Assembly (NCBI RefSeq): GCF_900102855.1
Contig: NZ_FMWD01000006.1
Location: forward strand, 62,001-126,000
Direction: 5' to 3'
DNA: 64,000 nt
Source of the DNA: Thiohalomonas denitrificans
GTDB lineage: Bacteria; Pseudomonadota; Gammaproteobacteria; Thiohalomonadales; Thiohalomonadaceae
The notes under the pieces are model-generated. The model ran no database searches. It saw nothing but the letters and a program-made list of their open reading frames with translations, and had not been told where the DNA came from. Numbering within the stretch: position 1 is the stretch's first letter; each line of letters opens with the position of its first letter. Both the position numbers and the translations under genes were made by a program. Below, piece after piece: positions 8,142-17,329 of this stretch.

Positions 8142-9190
8142 TGACGGATGTTGCCGAGAGCATCACAGCCAGGGTTCGGCTCGCGTATGAGACGGGTGAG
8201 CCGCTTGCCATCGAGGGCGGCGGCAGCAAGCGCTTTTTCGGGCGCAGGGCCGAAGGCAAACCGCTATCGGTATCTGCCCATCGGGGAGTCATCGGTTATG
8301 AGCCGCGCGAGCTGGTCATTACCGCCCGTGCAGGCACCCCGCTGAGTGAAATCGAAGAGATACTGGAGAGGGAGGGTCAGATGCTGCCCTTCGAGCCGCC
8401 CCACTTTGGCAATGCAACACTGGGAGGTAGCGTGGCCTGCGGCCTCTCCGGGCCCCGGCGCCCCTATACCGGTGCCGTGCGCGACTTCCTGCTCGGCACC
8501 GAGATCGTCAACGGCCGGGGGCAGCGGTTATGCTTCGGCGGCGAGGTCATCAAGAACGTCGCCGGGTACGACCTCTCCCGGACCATGGCCGGCGCACTCG
8601 GGACCCTGGGAGTACTGCTGTCGGTCAGCCTCAAGGTGCTCCCCCGACCCGAACAGGAGATTACGCTGGCACGGAGCTGCTCACCCGAAGAGGGATTGGA
8701 ATGCATCCATCGGTGGAGCGCGTCGCCTCTGCCGATCTCGGCGGCCTGTCATACCGAGGGGCAATTGCGGGTTCGGCTCTCCGGCAGCCCTGAGGCGGTG
8801 CATGCCGCCCGAGATGCGATCGGCGGCGATGTGGGGGAGAGTACCTCGTTCTGGTCCGATCTGCGCGAGCAGCGGCTACCGTTTTTCGCTGGGGATGCTC
8901 CTCTGTGGCGCCTTTCGGTGCCCGCCGATGCACCGCTGCACCCTCTCACTGACGGCTGTCTTATCGACTGGGGCGGCGCCCAGCGCTGGGTCCGGAGCGA
9001 TGCGCCGGCCGAAGAGATTCACGCCGCCGCGGTCGCAATGGGGGGGCATGCCCAGCGCTTTCGGGGCGGCGATCGGGAGGAGAGCTTTCAGCCTCCGGCC
9101 GCTGCCGTGATGCGGCTGCACGAGAAACTGAAGGCGGCCTTCGATCCCGTCGGGATCCTGAACCCCGGCCGCCTCTACGCCACCCTGTAA
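8141..9190 (+). CDS. glcE: Glycolate oxidase subunit GlcE
   Basis: 349 residues, usual for GlcE. It is a shortened FAD-binding type-4 protein paralogous to GlcD: IEGGGSKRFFGR near the N-terminus, TLGGSVACGLSGPRRP (~90) and KNVAGYDLSRTMAGALGTLG (~135). GlcE is needed for glycolate oxidase activity in E. coli and probably holds a second flavin. Its ATG shares a base with the glcD stop codon, so the two are coupled. The C-terminus ends GILNPGRLY, as expected for this family. Confidence 0.92.
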   Translation: MTDVAESITARVRLAYETGEPLAIEGGGSKRFFGRRAEGKPLSVSAHRGVIGYEPRELVITARAGTPLSEIEEILEREGQMLPFEPPHFGNATLGGSVACGLSGPRRPYTGAVRDFLLGTEIVNGRGQRLCFGGEVIKNVAGYDLSRTMAGALGTLGVLLSVSLKVLPRPEQEITLARSCSPEEGLECIHRWSASPLPISAACHTEGQLRVRLSGSPEAVHAARDAIGGDVGESTSFWSDLREQRLPFFAGDAPLWRLSVPADAPLHPLTDGCLIDWGGAQRWVRSDAPAEEIHAAAVAMGGHAQRFRGGDREESFQPPAAAVMRLHEKLKAAFDPVGILNPGRLYATL

Positions 9191-9210
9191 TACCGGACGA
9201 GGAATCAGCC

Positions 9211-10428
9211 ATGCAGACCGCCATCATCGCGCCGCTGCGTGATACGCCAGTCGGGCAGGAGGCCGAACGGATCCTGCGCAGTTGCGTCCATTGCGGCTTC
9301 TGCACGGCAACCTGCCCGACCTACCAGGTAACCGGCGACGAACTCGATGGTCCGCGTGGACGGATCTATCTCATCAAGGCCCTGCTGGAGGGGGAGCAGG
9401 TCACCAGTGAAACCCGGCGCCATCTGGATCGCTGCCTGGGCTGCCGCGCCTGCGAAACGACCTGTCCCTCAGGGGTTCGCTACAGCCGTCTGCTGGATAT
9501 CGGCCGTTCGGAACTCGCTCGTCGGCTGCCACGCCCTGCCGACGAGCGGATAAAACGGGCCGCCCTGCGTGCCCTGATACCGCACCCGAGGCGGTTCAAT
9601 GGCCTGCTTCGGATCGGACAGGCGATGCGACCGCTGCTTCCGCGCCCGTGGGCACGACGGATACCTCCCAAAACCCATTTTCACTGGCCAAAGAGCGGTT
9701 GGCATCCGCGCACCATGCTCCTGCTGGAGAGCTGCGGACAGTCCCGCGGCACGCCGCGAACCAACACTGCCGCCGCCCGTGTACTCGACCGCCTTGGGAT
9801 CACCCTGACGCGAATCGAACGGGCCGGTTGCTGTGGTGCCCTCAGCCACCACCTGGACGCCCACTCGGAGGCCAGGGCGATGGCGCGCAACAATATCGAC
9901 GCCTGGTGGCCCGCCATCGAGGACGGAGCCGAAGCCATACTGGTAACCGCCAGCGGTTGCGGAACGATGCTCAAGGAGTACGGCGAACTGCTGGCAGACG
10001 ACCCCGACTACCGCGCCCGTGCGCACAGAATCGCCGCGCTGGCGAAGGACCTCGGTGAGGTGGTTGCCAAAGAGGGAATAGAAGCACTGAGCTCTGAGCA
10101 CAAGAGACAGCGGATCGCCTTTCACTCTCCTTGCAGTCTCCAGCACGGACAGCAACTCCCGGGTGTCATTGAGCGACTACTAGTAGCCGCGGGTTATGAG
10201 CTCACCCCGGTTTCCGAGCCACACCTGTGCTGCGGGTCGGCAGGCCCCTACTCGCTGCTGGAGCCGACGATTGCCGGCACCCTTCGCCAGCGTAAGCTCA
10301 ACGCGCTTAGCGGTAGCGATCCGGAAATCATCGCCACCGCCAATATCGGTTGCCAACTCCATCTGCAAAGCGGTACAGAGACACCGGTTTGCCACTGGAT
10401 TGAACTTATCGATCAGGCGCTGACTTGA
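9211..10428 (+). CDS. glcF: Glycolate oxidase iron-sulfur subunit GlcF
   Basis: 405 residues. Two 4Fe-4S motifs near the N-terminus, CVHCGFCTATCP (~28-39) and CLGCRACETTCP (~78-89), are followed by two cysteine-rich CCG domains (GCCGALSHH; CCGSAGPYSLL with the upstream SPCSLQHG). GlcF carries electrons from the GlcD/E flavins toward the quinone pool. It starts 20 bases after glcE and is the last gene of the operon. A repeat remnant follows its stop codon. Confidence 0.93.
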   Translation: MQTAIIAPLRDTPVGQEAERILRSCVHCGFCTATCPTYQVTGDELDGPRGRIYLIKALLEGEQVTSETRRHLDRCLGCRACETTCPSGVRYSRLLDIGRSELARRLPRPADERIKRAALRALIPHPRRFNGLLRIGQAMRPLLPRPWARRIPPKTHFHWPKSGWHPRTMLLLESCGQSRGTPRTNTAAARVLDRLGITLTRIERAGCCGALSHHLDAHSEARAMARNNIDAWWPAIEDGAEAILVTASGCGTMLKEYGELLADDPDYRARAHRIAALAKDLGEVVAKEGIEALSSEHKRQRIAFHSPCSLQHGQQLPGVIERLLVAAGYELTPVSEPHLCCGSAGPYSLLEPTIAGTLRQRKLNALSGSDPEIIATANIGCQLHLQSGTETPVCHWIELIDQALT

Positions 10429-10439
10429 TTCGCAGTCGC

Positions 10440-10568
10440 GGTTTGCGCCCCTAAACCTCCCGCCATGCCACCGTCAGCGGATTGCGTTTGCTGAACCTCG
10501 TGCGCTGCTTGCCTTGGCCCATTAACGGGAGTCTGAGCGCCACTCATGTTTTCCGCATGGACCACTAG
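10440..10568. repeat. Half copy of the palindromic interspersed element
   Basis: The stretch ending TTTTCCGCATGGACCACTAG matches the right half of the 2676-2941 element, including GTGCGCTGCTTGCCTTGGC and the GTCTGAGCGCCAC block. The left half is absent or too degraded to see. It lies just after glcF, so this repeat family brackets the TPP-enzyme/kinase/glcDEF operon on both sides. Confidence 0.7.
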
Positions 10569-10771
10569 TCCCTGTAATGCGGATCGACCCAGCAGCGCGG
10601 GAGATTTTCCCCCGAGGGGAAGATCAGGTCGGTCTTGTCGAAAGTGGCGGGGTCCTGAAGCTCTTCGCCGGAGTGATAACGGCCCGCGACACGGCTACGC
10701 AACGGGTCGATCATGGAGCTGATATCAAGGATTTCGACCAGGTCGCCATTGGCTTTGTTCTTGAGGTACAT
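10565..10771 (-). CDS. Small conserved-looking protein of unknown function
   Basis: 68 residues starting MYLKNKANGDLVEILD and ending CWVDPHYRD. It has a strong ribosome site (AAGGAGA, 5 bases before the ATG). The protein is soluble, acidic and compact, with no signal peptide or membrane segment, and one cysteine. No family is recognised. Its 3' end overlaps the tail of the repeat remnant after glcF by a few bases, another case of a repeat touching a stop codon. The ribosome site and codon use favour a real gene. Confidence 0.65.
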   Translation of the reverse strand: MYLKNKANGDLVEILDISSMIDPLRSRVAGRYHSGEELQDPATFDKTDLIFPSGENLPRCWVDPHYRD

Positions 10772-10984
10772 ACTGTCTCCTTCGCTGGATTTTCCGCGCT
10801 ACTCTGCCTTTCACCCCATCTCCGGCCCCGCGCAGGCCAGCCACCCCGGGAACACACATGCCGATTCACCTTATCGGTGTGTTCAGTGCATCGGTGGTTG
10901 GCTGATGCCGGGTGAAAGGCAGTAACTCCTGAGCCTTTCGGTACGTTACTCGCCCGGGTGATCGCACACGGCCCGGGAAATCCG

Positions 10985-11031
10985 TCATCCCCTGTCACCC
11001 CCGCGCAGGCGGGGGGGGTGACAGGGAATGA
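10985..11031. terminator. Strong GC-rich hairpin (repeat-type)
   Basis: CCCTGTCACCCCC and GGGGGTGACAGGG, with the flanking TCAT/ATGA, form a long stem around GCGCAGGC. It lies just downstream of the glcG-like gene (on its strand) and upstream of the 68-residue gene. It resembles the common interspersed CGTCATTCCCGCG hairpin class and could end transcription of glcG. The rest of 10772-11072 shows nothing else clear. Confidence 0.5.
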
Positions 11032-11072
11032 CGGAGGGGGTGAGTAGGTACTGTAAATCTAGCGGATCCTTA

Positions 11073-11591
11073 CTAAAACGCCGCCATTTCCAGCTCATCG
11101 GAGATGGCATCCACTCCGGCCTGCGCGCACTTCTCGTCCGTCTCGCCCGAAGGAGCACCGCTGACGCCGACACCGCCGATAATCGTGCCCCCGGCGGTGA
11201 TGGGAAGACCGCCGGCACTCATCACCAACCCGTCCACCTTGCCGACGGAAAAGGGCGAAGTGAATCGCCCCTCCATGTCCGAGGTCGCCATGTTGAACGA
11301 CAGCGCCGTATAGGCCTTCTGGCGGCTGATATTCAGGGTCAGGTCCCCCGCCAGCACATCACGTAATACGACTTGCGGATGCCCGCCGCGATCCATCACG
11401 GTAACCGCCACCTGCACGCCTTCCTTTCGGCACTGGTCGATGGTGGCCTGGGCAATGGTCAGGGCACTTTCCATCGAAAGGCGCTTGATGTCGACCATCA
11501 GGGGCTGCTCCTCGGCCTGCAGCGTCGACGACAGGCCGGCCAGGGCAAAGCAGGCGACAAGGGGTTTCAGCAACTTATGGGATTTGCGCAT
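11073..11591 (-). CDS. Secreted GlcG/HbpS-family heme-binding-type protein
   Basis: 172 residues from the ATG at 11591, chosen because GAGGAGAG lies 8 bases upstream; a longer reading to 11615 would put the start before that site. Residues 1-~27 form a signal peptide (LLKPLVACFALAGLSSTLQA). The mature part is a single GlcG/HbpS domain with VAVTVMDRGGHPQVVLRD and the glycine-rich GGTIIGGVGVSGAPSGE. GlcG is encoded with glycolate oxidase in E. coli; HbpS relatives bind heme outside the cell. The location next to glcDEF fits, though this gene is on the opposite strand. The biochemical role of GlcG is unsettled. Confidence 0.85.
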   Translation of the reverse strand: MRKSHKLLKPLVACFALAGLSSTLQAEEQPLMVDIKRLSMESALTIAQATIDQCRKEGVQVAVTVMDRGGHPQVVLRDVLAGDLTLNISRQKAYTALSFNMATSDMEGRFTSPFSVGKVDGLVMSAGGLPITAGGTIIGGVGVSGAPSGETDEKCAQAGVDAISDELEMAAF

Positions 11592-11730
11592 TGTTATTTT
11601 CTCTCCTCTATCCAACCTAACTGACTGTATAGCACATCAGCGGTGCAAAGGGGCGGCAAAGCCGGCCCCCGTGTCGTTATGGTGGTCACAGGCGGAAATC
11701 AACGCAAGAAGAGAAACCGAGGCATTCACC

Positions 11731-11795
11731 TGTAGGAGCGACGGAAGTCGCGAAGTACCAGGAAAGATTCCATCGCGGCTTCCGCCGCTCCTACA
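11731..11795. repeat. TGTAGGAGCG-type palindromic repeat at a stop codon
   Basis: TGTAGGAGCGACGGAAGTCGCGA at one end and CGCGGCTTCCGCCGCTCCTACA at the other form an imperfect hairpin of the widespread GTAGGAGCGGC class. On the minus strand the CTGTAG of the repeat supplies the stop codon of the DUF3683 gene. It may serve as a terminator for that gene. Confidence 0.7.
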
Positions 11796-14700
11796 GCAGT
11801 ACCCGTTCGATACCACCGGCGCGTGCCTGTTCGACGAAACGCTCCTGCCACCCGTCGCCCAGCAGCCGGTTGGCCATCTCCACTACGATGTAGTCGCTGT
11901 CCAGGCCGGTAACGTCGGTGTAGCGCAACAGGCCCTGCTGGCAGGAGGGGCAGGAGGTGAGGATCTTCACGTCACCCTCGCTATTCTCACGGCCGGTGAG
12001 GGCGCGGATATCCTGGTGGAGTTCCTCCTCCTTGCGGAAGCGGACCTGGGTGGCGATGTCGGGCCGCGAGACGGCAAAGGTGCCCGATTCGCCGCAGCAG
12101 CGATCCGAAAGCGCCACCTCCTGTCCCATCAGGCTGGCGGCCACCTTCACCGGGTTGTACTGCTTCATCGGCGTGTGGCACGGGTCGTGGTAGAGGAACT
12201 GCTTGCCCTCGACACCCTCCAGCTTGACGCCCTTTTCCATCAGGTATTCATGGATATCCAGCAGACGGCAACCGGGGAAGATCGCCTCGAAGCGGTACTT
12301 CATCAGTTGGTCCATGCAGGTCCCGCAGGAGACCAGGACCGTCTTGATATCCATGTAATTGAGGGTATTCGCCACACGGTGGAACAGCACCTGATTGTCC
12401 ACCGAGATACGGTGGCCGCGGTCACTCTCACCCGAGGCGCTCTGCGGATAGCCGCAGCACAGGTAGCCGGGGGGCAATACGGTCTGCGCGCCGGTGTCGT
12501 AGAGCATGGCCAGGGTCGCCAGCCCCACCTGTGAAAACAGCCGCTCGGAGCCGCAGCCCGGGAAATAGAAGACGGCATCGGAGTCGTCGGTCACCCTGGC
12601 GGGGTCGCGCAGAATGGGCACCACTTTGTCGTCTTCCACGCCGAGCAGGGCCCGGGTGGTACGGGTCGGCATCTCATCCGGCAGGGGTCGCTTGACGAAG
12701 TTGATCACCTGCTCGGTCACAGCCATTTTGCCGGTGGTCGCCCGCGGGGGCTGTCCGTCCCGGATCAGCCTCAGGGATCGGGCGGTGCGGTAGCCGAGGC
12801 GCTGGGCGGCATAGCCCCATTGGACAATGCCCTTGCGCATGGCGCGCACGGTGGCCGGGTCGGTGACATTGAGGAAGGCCATCGAGAGCCAGGTCCCGGC
12901 ATTGCGGCGCTTCTTACCCCGAGTGCGAAGGATGTTTCGCATGCGCACCGAGACATCGCCGAAGTCGATGTTCACCGGACAGGGCTTTTCGCAACGGTGG
13001 CAGATGGTGCAGTGATCCGCCACGTCGTTCATCTCATCGAAATGGCGCAGGGAGATACCACGCCGGGTCTGCTCCTCGTAGAGAAACGCCTCGATGATGA
13101 GGCCGGTGGCGAGGATCTTGTTGCGCGGCGAATAGAGCAGATTGGCGCGCGGCACGTGGGTGGTGCAGACCGGCTTGCACTTTCCGCAGCGCAGGCAATC
13201 CTTGACCATGTCATTGAGCTCGCCGAGCTCGCTGGCCTCCAGGATGAGGGCCTCCTGCTGTACCAGCCGCAGGGACGGGGTCCAGGCGTTGGCCAGCCCC
13301 GAGCCCGGCAGCAGCTTGCCGCGGTTGAAGCGGTTCTCCGGGTCGATACGCCGCTTGTAGTCGGCAAAGGCCTCGACCACCTCCGGAGCCAGATACTGGA
13401 ACTTGGTCAGGCCGATACCGTGCTCGCCGGAGATCACCCCGCCCAGGGACTGGGCCAGCGCCATGATCCGGTCCACCACCCGCTCGGCCTCGTGCAGCAT
13501 GGCATAGTCGTTGGAATGGACCGGGATGTTGGTGTGCACATTGCCGTCACCGGCATGCATGTGCGTGGCGACAAACAGACGGCTGGCGCGGATGCGGGCA
13601 TGGATGGCATCCAGCTTCTCGCGGACGCCCTCCAACTCCCGGCCGGAATAGATCTCCTTGAGTGGCTTCTCCACCTCGCGGCGATAGGAGATGCGCAGTT
13701 CACGACGCTGGAGCAGCGAAAACACGCTGTCACCCTGACGACGGTTAGTGAACGCCTCCTCACCGACCAGATCCCGCTGTTCCGCGACCACGGCATCGAG
13801 ATGCTCGAGCAGTGCCCGCCAGCGCTCCCGGACCGCCTGCAGATGCAGGCTGGCGGCCTCGGTCTTGTTCGCCAGGATGGCGGCACTCTCGTCACTGTCT
13901 TCATAGTCGGGATCGCGGCGCCGTTCCGCCAGCGGCCCCTGCAGATAGTCGAGCACCTCATCGATCATCCGGAGCTTGTTGGTGGTCGACTGCTCGATAT
14001 TGATGCGCTCGATGCCTTCGCTGTATTCGGCCAGTTTATCCAGCGGGATCACCACGTCCTCGTTGATCTTGAAGGCATTGGTGTGAACGGCGATGGCGGC
14101 GGTACGGGCGCGGTCCTGCCAGAAGCGGTGGCGCGCCTCCGGGCTGGTGGCAATGAAGCCTTCGGCGTGGCGGGCATTGGCCATGCGGACTACTGCGGAG
14201 GCGGCCTCCGCTACCCGGTCCTCCTCCTCACCGACGATATCGGCGATCAGCACCATCTTGGGCAGATCGGGACGAGGCGCCTTGGTGCTGTAGTTCACCG
14301 CCTTCACATAGCGCTCATCGAGGTGCTCCAGTCCGGCCAGCAGGACGCCCTCCCTGTCGTCCAGATACTCCTTGGTCTCGAGGATGGCGGGAACCGCTTC
14401 GCGCAGGTCCGAGCCGAAGAACTCCATGCAGACGGTCCGGGTATGAGCCGGCATGCGATAGACCACGAAACAGGCCGAGGTGATGAGTCCGTCGCAGCCC
14501 TCCTTCTGGACACCGGGCAGGCCGCCGAGAAACTTGTTGGTGACATCTTTGCCGAGCCCGCTCTTGCGAAGCTCCGGCCCCGGGATTTTCAGGGTCTCCG
14601 GCTCACCAACTGTGGTTTTACCATCCGCTTCGTAGCGGGTAATCCGGAACTCGGCGAAGTCCACCTCGTGGATCTTGCCCAGGTTGTGACCGATTCGCTC

Positions 14701-15642
14701 CACCTCCAGCCAGTTGGCATCAGGTGTCACCATGCGCCAGGAGGCGAGGTTATCCAGGGTGGTGCCCCACATGACCGCCTTCTTGCCGCCGGCGTTCATG
14801 GCGATATTGCCGCCGATACAGGAGGCATCCTGGGAGGTGGGGTCCACGGCGAACACATGCTCCGCTGCCTCGGCCCTTTCCGATACGCGCCGGGTGACCG
14901 CACCGGCACCGACGTGCAGCGTGGGTACCGACCCGGTCACCCCCGGCAGTTCGGTCATGGCGAACTCACCCACCCAGTCCAGTTTTTCGGTGTTGATCAC
15001 CGCGCACTCGGCGTGCAGCGGTACCGCACCGCCGGTATAGCCGGTGCCGCCGCCGCGGGGAACGATGGTCAATCCCAGCTCCACACAGGTGCGAACCACC
15101 CGGGCCATTTCCGCCTCGCTGTCGGGGGTGACGACCACGAAGGGAAACTCGACCCGCCAGTCAGTGGCATCGGTGGCGTGAGAGACCCGGGCGAGTCCGC
15201 CGAAATCGATATTGTCCTTGCGGGTAACCCGGGCCAGGCGCCTCTGCGCCCGCTGGCGAAGGTCCTTCTGCCGCGGAAGCCAGGCCTCGAAATCGCGCAC
15301 CGCCGCGCGGGCCGCCTCCGCCAGCTGCAGCGCCTGCTCGTTTCCCTGCGCCCGCTCGATGATCTGGTCCAGGCGGTGATGCAGCGCATGCGCCAGAGAC
15401 CCCCAACGTCTGGGGTTTTCGATCAGATCGTCCTGGATGAAGGGATTGCGGGTGATCACCCACATGTCCCCCAATACCTCGAACAGCATGCGTGCCGAGC
15501 GACCCGTTACCCGTTCGGCACGCAGACGGTTCAGCACCTCCCACATGGACTCGCCGAGAAAACGGATTACGATCTCGCGGTCGGAAAACGAGGTGTAGTT
15601 ATAGGGGATTTCGCGGATGCGCGCGGTGCCGAAGTCAGTCAT
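11791..15642 (-). CDS. Large FAD-linked oxidase / Fe-S reductase with N-terminal DUF3683 domain
   Basis: 1283 residues. Order: DUF3683 (~1-150, including [18 protein letters not shown]), FAD-binding type 4 (~165-330, [15 protein letters not shown] and [15 protein letters not shown]), FAD-oxidase C-terminal domain (~560-820, [17 protein letters not shown] and [13 protein letters not shown]), two 4Fe-4S motifs ([23 protein letters not shown]), then CCG domains ([26 protein letters not shown]). It is thus a one-chain version of a GlcD+GlcF-like electron-transfer dehydrogenase. Substrates of this family are probably 2-hydroxy acids such as D-lactate, but none can be assigned here. It stands alone on the minus strand, and its stop codon is supplied by a repeat. 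Confidence 0.9.
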   Translation of the reverse strand: MTDFGTARIREIPYNYTSFSDREIVIRFLGESMWEVLNRLRAERVTGRSARMLFEVLGDMWVITRNPFIQDDLIENPRRWGSLAHALHHRLDQIIERAQGNEQALQLAEAARAAVRDFEAWLPRQKDLRQRAQRRLARVTRKDNIDFGGLARVSHATDATDWRVEFPFVVVTPDSEAEMARVVRTCVELGLTIVPRGGGTGYTGGAVPLHAECAVINTEKLDWVGEFAMTELPGVTGSVPTLHVGAGAVTRRVSERAEAAEHVFAVDPTSQDASCIGGNIAMNAGGKKAVMWGTTLDNLASWRMVTPDANWLEVERIGHNLGKIHEVDFAEFRITRYEADGKTTVGEPETLKIPGPELRKSGLGKDVTNKFLGGLPGVQKEGCDGLITSACFVVYRMPAHTRTVCMEFFGSDLREAVPAILETKEYLDDREGVLLAGLEHLDERYVKAVNYSTKAPRPDLPKMVLIADIVGEEEDRVAEAASAVVRMANARHAEGFIATSPEARHRFWQDRARTAAIAVHTNAFKINEDVVIPLDKLAEYSEGIERINIEQSTTNKLRMIDEVLDYLQGPLAERRRDPDYEDSDESAAILANKTEAASLHLQAVRERWRALLEHLDAVVAEQRDLVGEEAFTNRRQGDSVFSLLQRRELRISYRREVEKPLKEIYSGRELEGVREKLDAIHARIRASRLFVATHMHAGDGNVHTNIPVHSNDYAMLHEAERVVDRIMALAQSLGGVISGEHGIGLTKFQYLAPEVVEAFADYKRRIDPENRFNRGKLLPGSGLANAWTPSLRLVQQEALILEASELGELNDMVKDCLRCGKCKPVCTTHVPRANLLYSPRNKILATGLIIEAFLYEEQTRRGISLRHFDEMNDVADHCTICHRCEKPCPVNIDFGDVSVRMRNILRTRGKKRRNAGTWLSMAFLNVTDPATVRAMRKGIVQWGYAAQRLGYRTARSLRLIRDGQPPRATTGKMAVTEQVINFVKRPLPDEMPTRTTRALLGVEDDKVVPILRDPARVTDDSDAVFYFPGCGSERLFSQVGLATLAMLYDTGAQTVLPPGYLCCGYPQSASGESDRGHRISVDNQVLFHRVANTLNYMDIKTVLVSCGTCMDQLMKYRFEAIFPGCRLLDIHEYLMEKGVKLEGVEGKQFLYHDPCHTPMKQYNPVKVAASLMGQEVALSDRCCGESGTFAVSRPDIATQVRFRKEEELHQDIRALTGRENSEGDVKILTSCPSCQQGLLRYTDVTGLDSDYIVVEMANRLLGDGWQERFVEQARAGGIERVLL

Positions 15643-15780
15643 CGAAACCTGTGCGTAGGTGGAGGGGAAAGAGCGGGGATTTTAACACACACGGGCCATC
15701 AGTGATGAAAGGTAACTCTATGGACAGCGTCCTTTTCCGGGGAGTTGCATGGTCCGCTTGCCGCGATTCACCCCTTTCGA

Positions 15781-15858
15781 ACCACGGAGAACACGGGCGC
15801 ACGGGGAAAAGAACCCGAACAACCTGTTTACCCCGTGGTCTCCGTGTACCCCGTGGTT
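15781..15858. repeat. Inverted nonamer array, copy 1
   Basis: ACCACGGAG-AACACGGGC-GCACGGGGA on one side and CCCCGTGGT-CTCCGTGTA-CCCCGTGGT on the other make an inverted repeat built from ~9-base units. It is the only structure seen in the 333-base gap 15643-15975. Its flanks (TTTCGA before, GTTCTTCAGTGATTC after) match those of the copy at 19900-19976. Confidence 0.7.
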
Positions 15859-15975
15859 ACCCGTTCTTCAGTGATTCTGGCCTGCGCAGCAGGGGGGTAC
15901 GGCTGGCGATGAACGAGCGCACGACCGGTCTCTTTTCCGGGACCGGCCGAACGCGACGATAAACCGGACCGAGCG

Positions 15976-16488
15976 CTAATCCTCCAGCGTCGGTACTGAA
16001 ACCTCCTCTCCCTGGTGGAGGTCCAGGCCTTCCGTGTGGGCGGGCAAGTCACCCTCATCCTCCACTTCGAAGGCGCTGAATTCGGTCAAGTCCACTCTCC
16101 GGTTGTCATCCCTGTCCATGACTTCAAACTCGCGCTCCATCTGGTTCCGCCGCGCCTCGAACCGGCTGATGTAACCGCTCCGGTCCTGATCGAGCCGCTG
16201 GAAGTCACGGACCTGCTCTTCAGTAAGCCTGGGGTCCGGTAGTACCGGTACATTCTGCGCTTCGCCATCGATGACCAGCCGCCGCCGTTCGGCTTCAGCC
16301 CTCATCATCTCCTCGATTTCGCCTTCACCGAGGACCGGGACGTTGCCTTCCACCACGTCCGTGGCAATCTTGCCGCGCAGGGCGTCACCCTTATCGTATG
16401 GCTCGCCCTGGACACCCGGGGCCACGACCGGATAGACCAGGAATGCCCCGAGGAGTGCCCCGATAGCAATCGTCCGTACTCTGTTCAT
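15976..16488 (-). CDS. Secreted EF-hand protein
   Basis: 170 residues from the ATG at 16488, preceded by GGAGGAA; a longer frame to 16521 lacks a ribosome site. Residues 1-~28 are a signal peptide (MNRVRTIAIGALLGAFLVYP). Two EF-hand calcium loops are visible: DQDRSGYISRFE, with all canonical ligands, and DRDDNRRVDLTE. The segments before (EPYDKGD) and after (LPAHTEGLDLHQGEEV) are shared with the paralog at 16849-17214. The protein probably binds calcium in the periplasm or outside the cell; no partner is evident. It is highly acidic. Confidence 0.8.
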   Translation of the reverse strand: MNRVRTIAIGALLGAFLVYPVVAPGVQGEPYDKGDALRGKIATDVVEGNVPVLGEGEIEEMMRAEAERRRLVIDGEAQNVPVLPDPRLTEEQVRDFQRLDQDRSGYISRFEARRNQMEREFEVMDRDDNRRVDLTEFSAFEVEDEGDLPAHTEGLDLHQGEEVSVPTLED

Positions 16489-16670
16489 GGCGTTCCTCCG
16501 TTCCCTGTGGGACGTTTTCAATCAACGTTTGCGCTAGGTATAAGACGAATCGGGGAAACCCGCTATCCGCAAAATCCCCCACAGGCCCCCTTCTCATTTC
16601 CTGCATCTTTTTCCTTCCGCAGCCGACGTGAGGATGCAGGGATTGCCGAGCCATCCCTGCCATGCAATCC

Positions 16671-16775
16671 GTAGGGCGCATTCTCGATACGCCCCCGACG
16701 TGCCATAAAGTCGCGCATGTACGGGATCCCCATACCATTGAGAGGCCCGGTAATAACTACGCCGCGCAGGAACGG
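16671..16775. repeat. Isolated unit of the GTAGGGCGCATTCTCGA tandem repeat family
   Basis: Starts GTAGGGCGCATTCTCGATAC and continues with CCATAAAGTCGCGCAT and TTGAGAGGCCCGGTAATAA, matching the units at 17526, 17706 and 17899. It lies between the two paralogous secreted-protein genes. The remainder of 16489-16848 shows no gene. Confidence 0.65.
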
Positions 16776-16848
16776 ACAGGCGCATAGCCGGTCCCCGGAT
16801 ACCTTCCGGGACCGGCCACACGCCACCGCAGAGGCTTCAACCCGGCCG

Positions 16849-17214
16849 CTATCTATCCAGCGTCGGTATTGAAACCTCCTCTCCCTGGTGCAGATCCAGA
16901 CCTTCCGTATGGGCGGGCAATGCCCCCTCTTCCTCGATCTCGAAGGCACTGAACTCGCTTTGCACCGGTACGCTTTCCTCCTCGCCACCGGCGACAAACC
17001 GGCGTTCCGGTTCGGCTTCATCCCTGGTAATCTCCAGTTCACGCTCACCTTCGCCGAGCACCGGGATGTTGCCTTCCACCACATCCGTGGCAATCTCGCC
17101 GCGCAGTTCATCACCCGAGTCGTAGGGCTCACCTTCGACACCCGGGGCTGCCAGGGGATAGATCAGGAATGTCCCAAGGAGTGCCCCTCCCATCATTGTG
17201 CGTAATGTAGTCAT
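16849..17214 (-). CDS. Secreted paralog of the EF-hand protein lacking its EF-hands
   Basis: 121 residues from the second in-frame ATG (17214), which has GGAGGAA at proper spacing; the ATG at 17220 is too close to it. The signal peptide (MTTLRTMMGGALLGTFLIYP) and the stretch EPYDSGDELRGEIATDVVEG closely match the gene at 15976-16488, as does the tail LPAHTEGLDLHQGEEVSIPT. The ~50 residues holding both calcium loops are missing, and the sequence passes from SVPVQ straight to SEFSAFE. This looks like an in-frame deletion after duplication. With the loops gone, calcium binding is not expected. Confidence 0.75.
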   Translation of the reverse strand: MTTLRTMMGGALLGTFLIYPLAAPGVEGEPYDSGDELRGEIATDVVEGNIPVLGEGERELEITRDEAEPERRFVAGGEEESVPVQSEFSAFEIEEEGALPAHTEGLDLHQGEEVSIPTLDR

Positions 17215-17329
17215 GACCATTTCCTCCGTTTACTGGTAAGTCGCTTTACCCGACTGTTATAGTCAAGTTTATAACCCACCGGAGGCGTTGGCTATCCGCA
17301 AAAGTTCTTATATAGACTCTTTTCCAGCC

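Noticed and set aside
12820-15705. 961-codon open frame on the plus strand
   Set aside because: It is antisense to the DUF3683 gene, whose domains and motifs are unmistakable; a GC-rich shadow.
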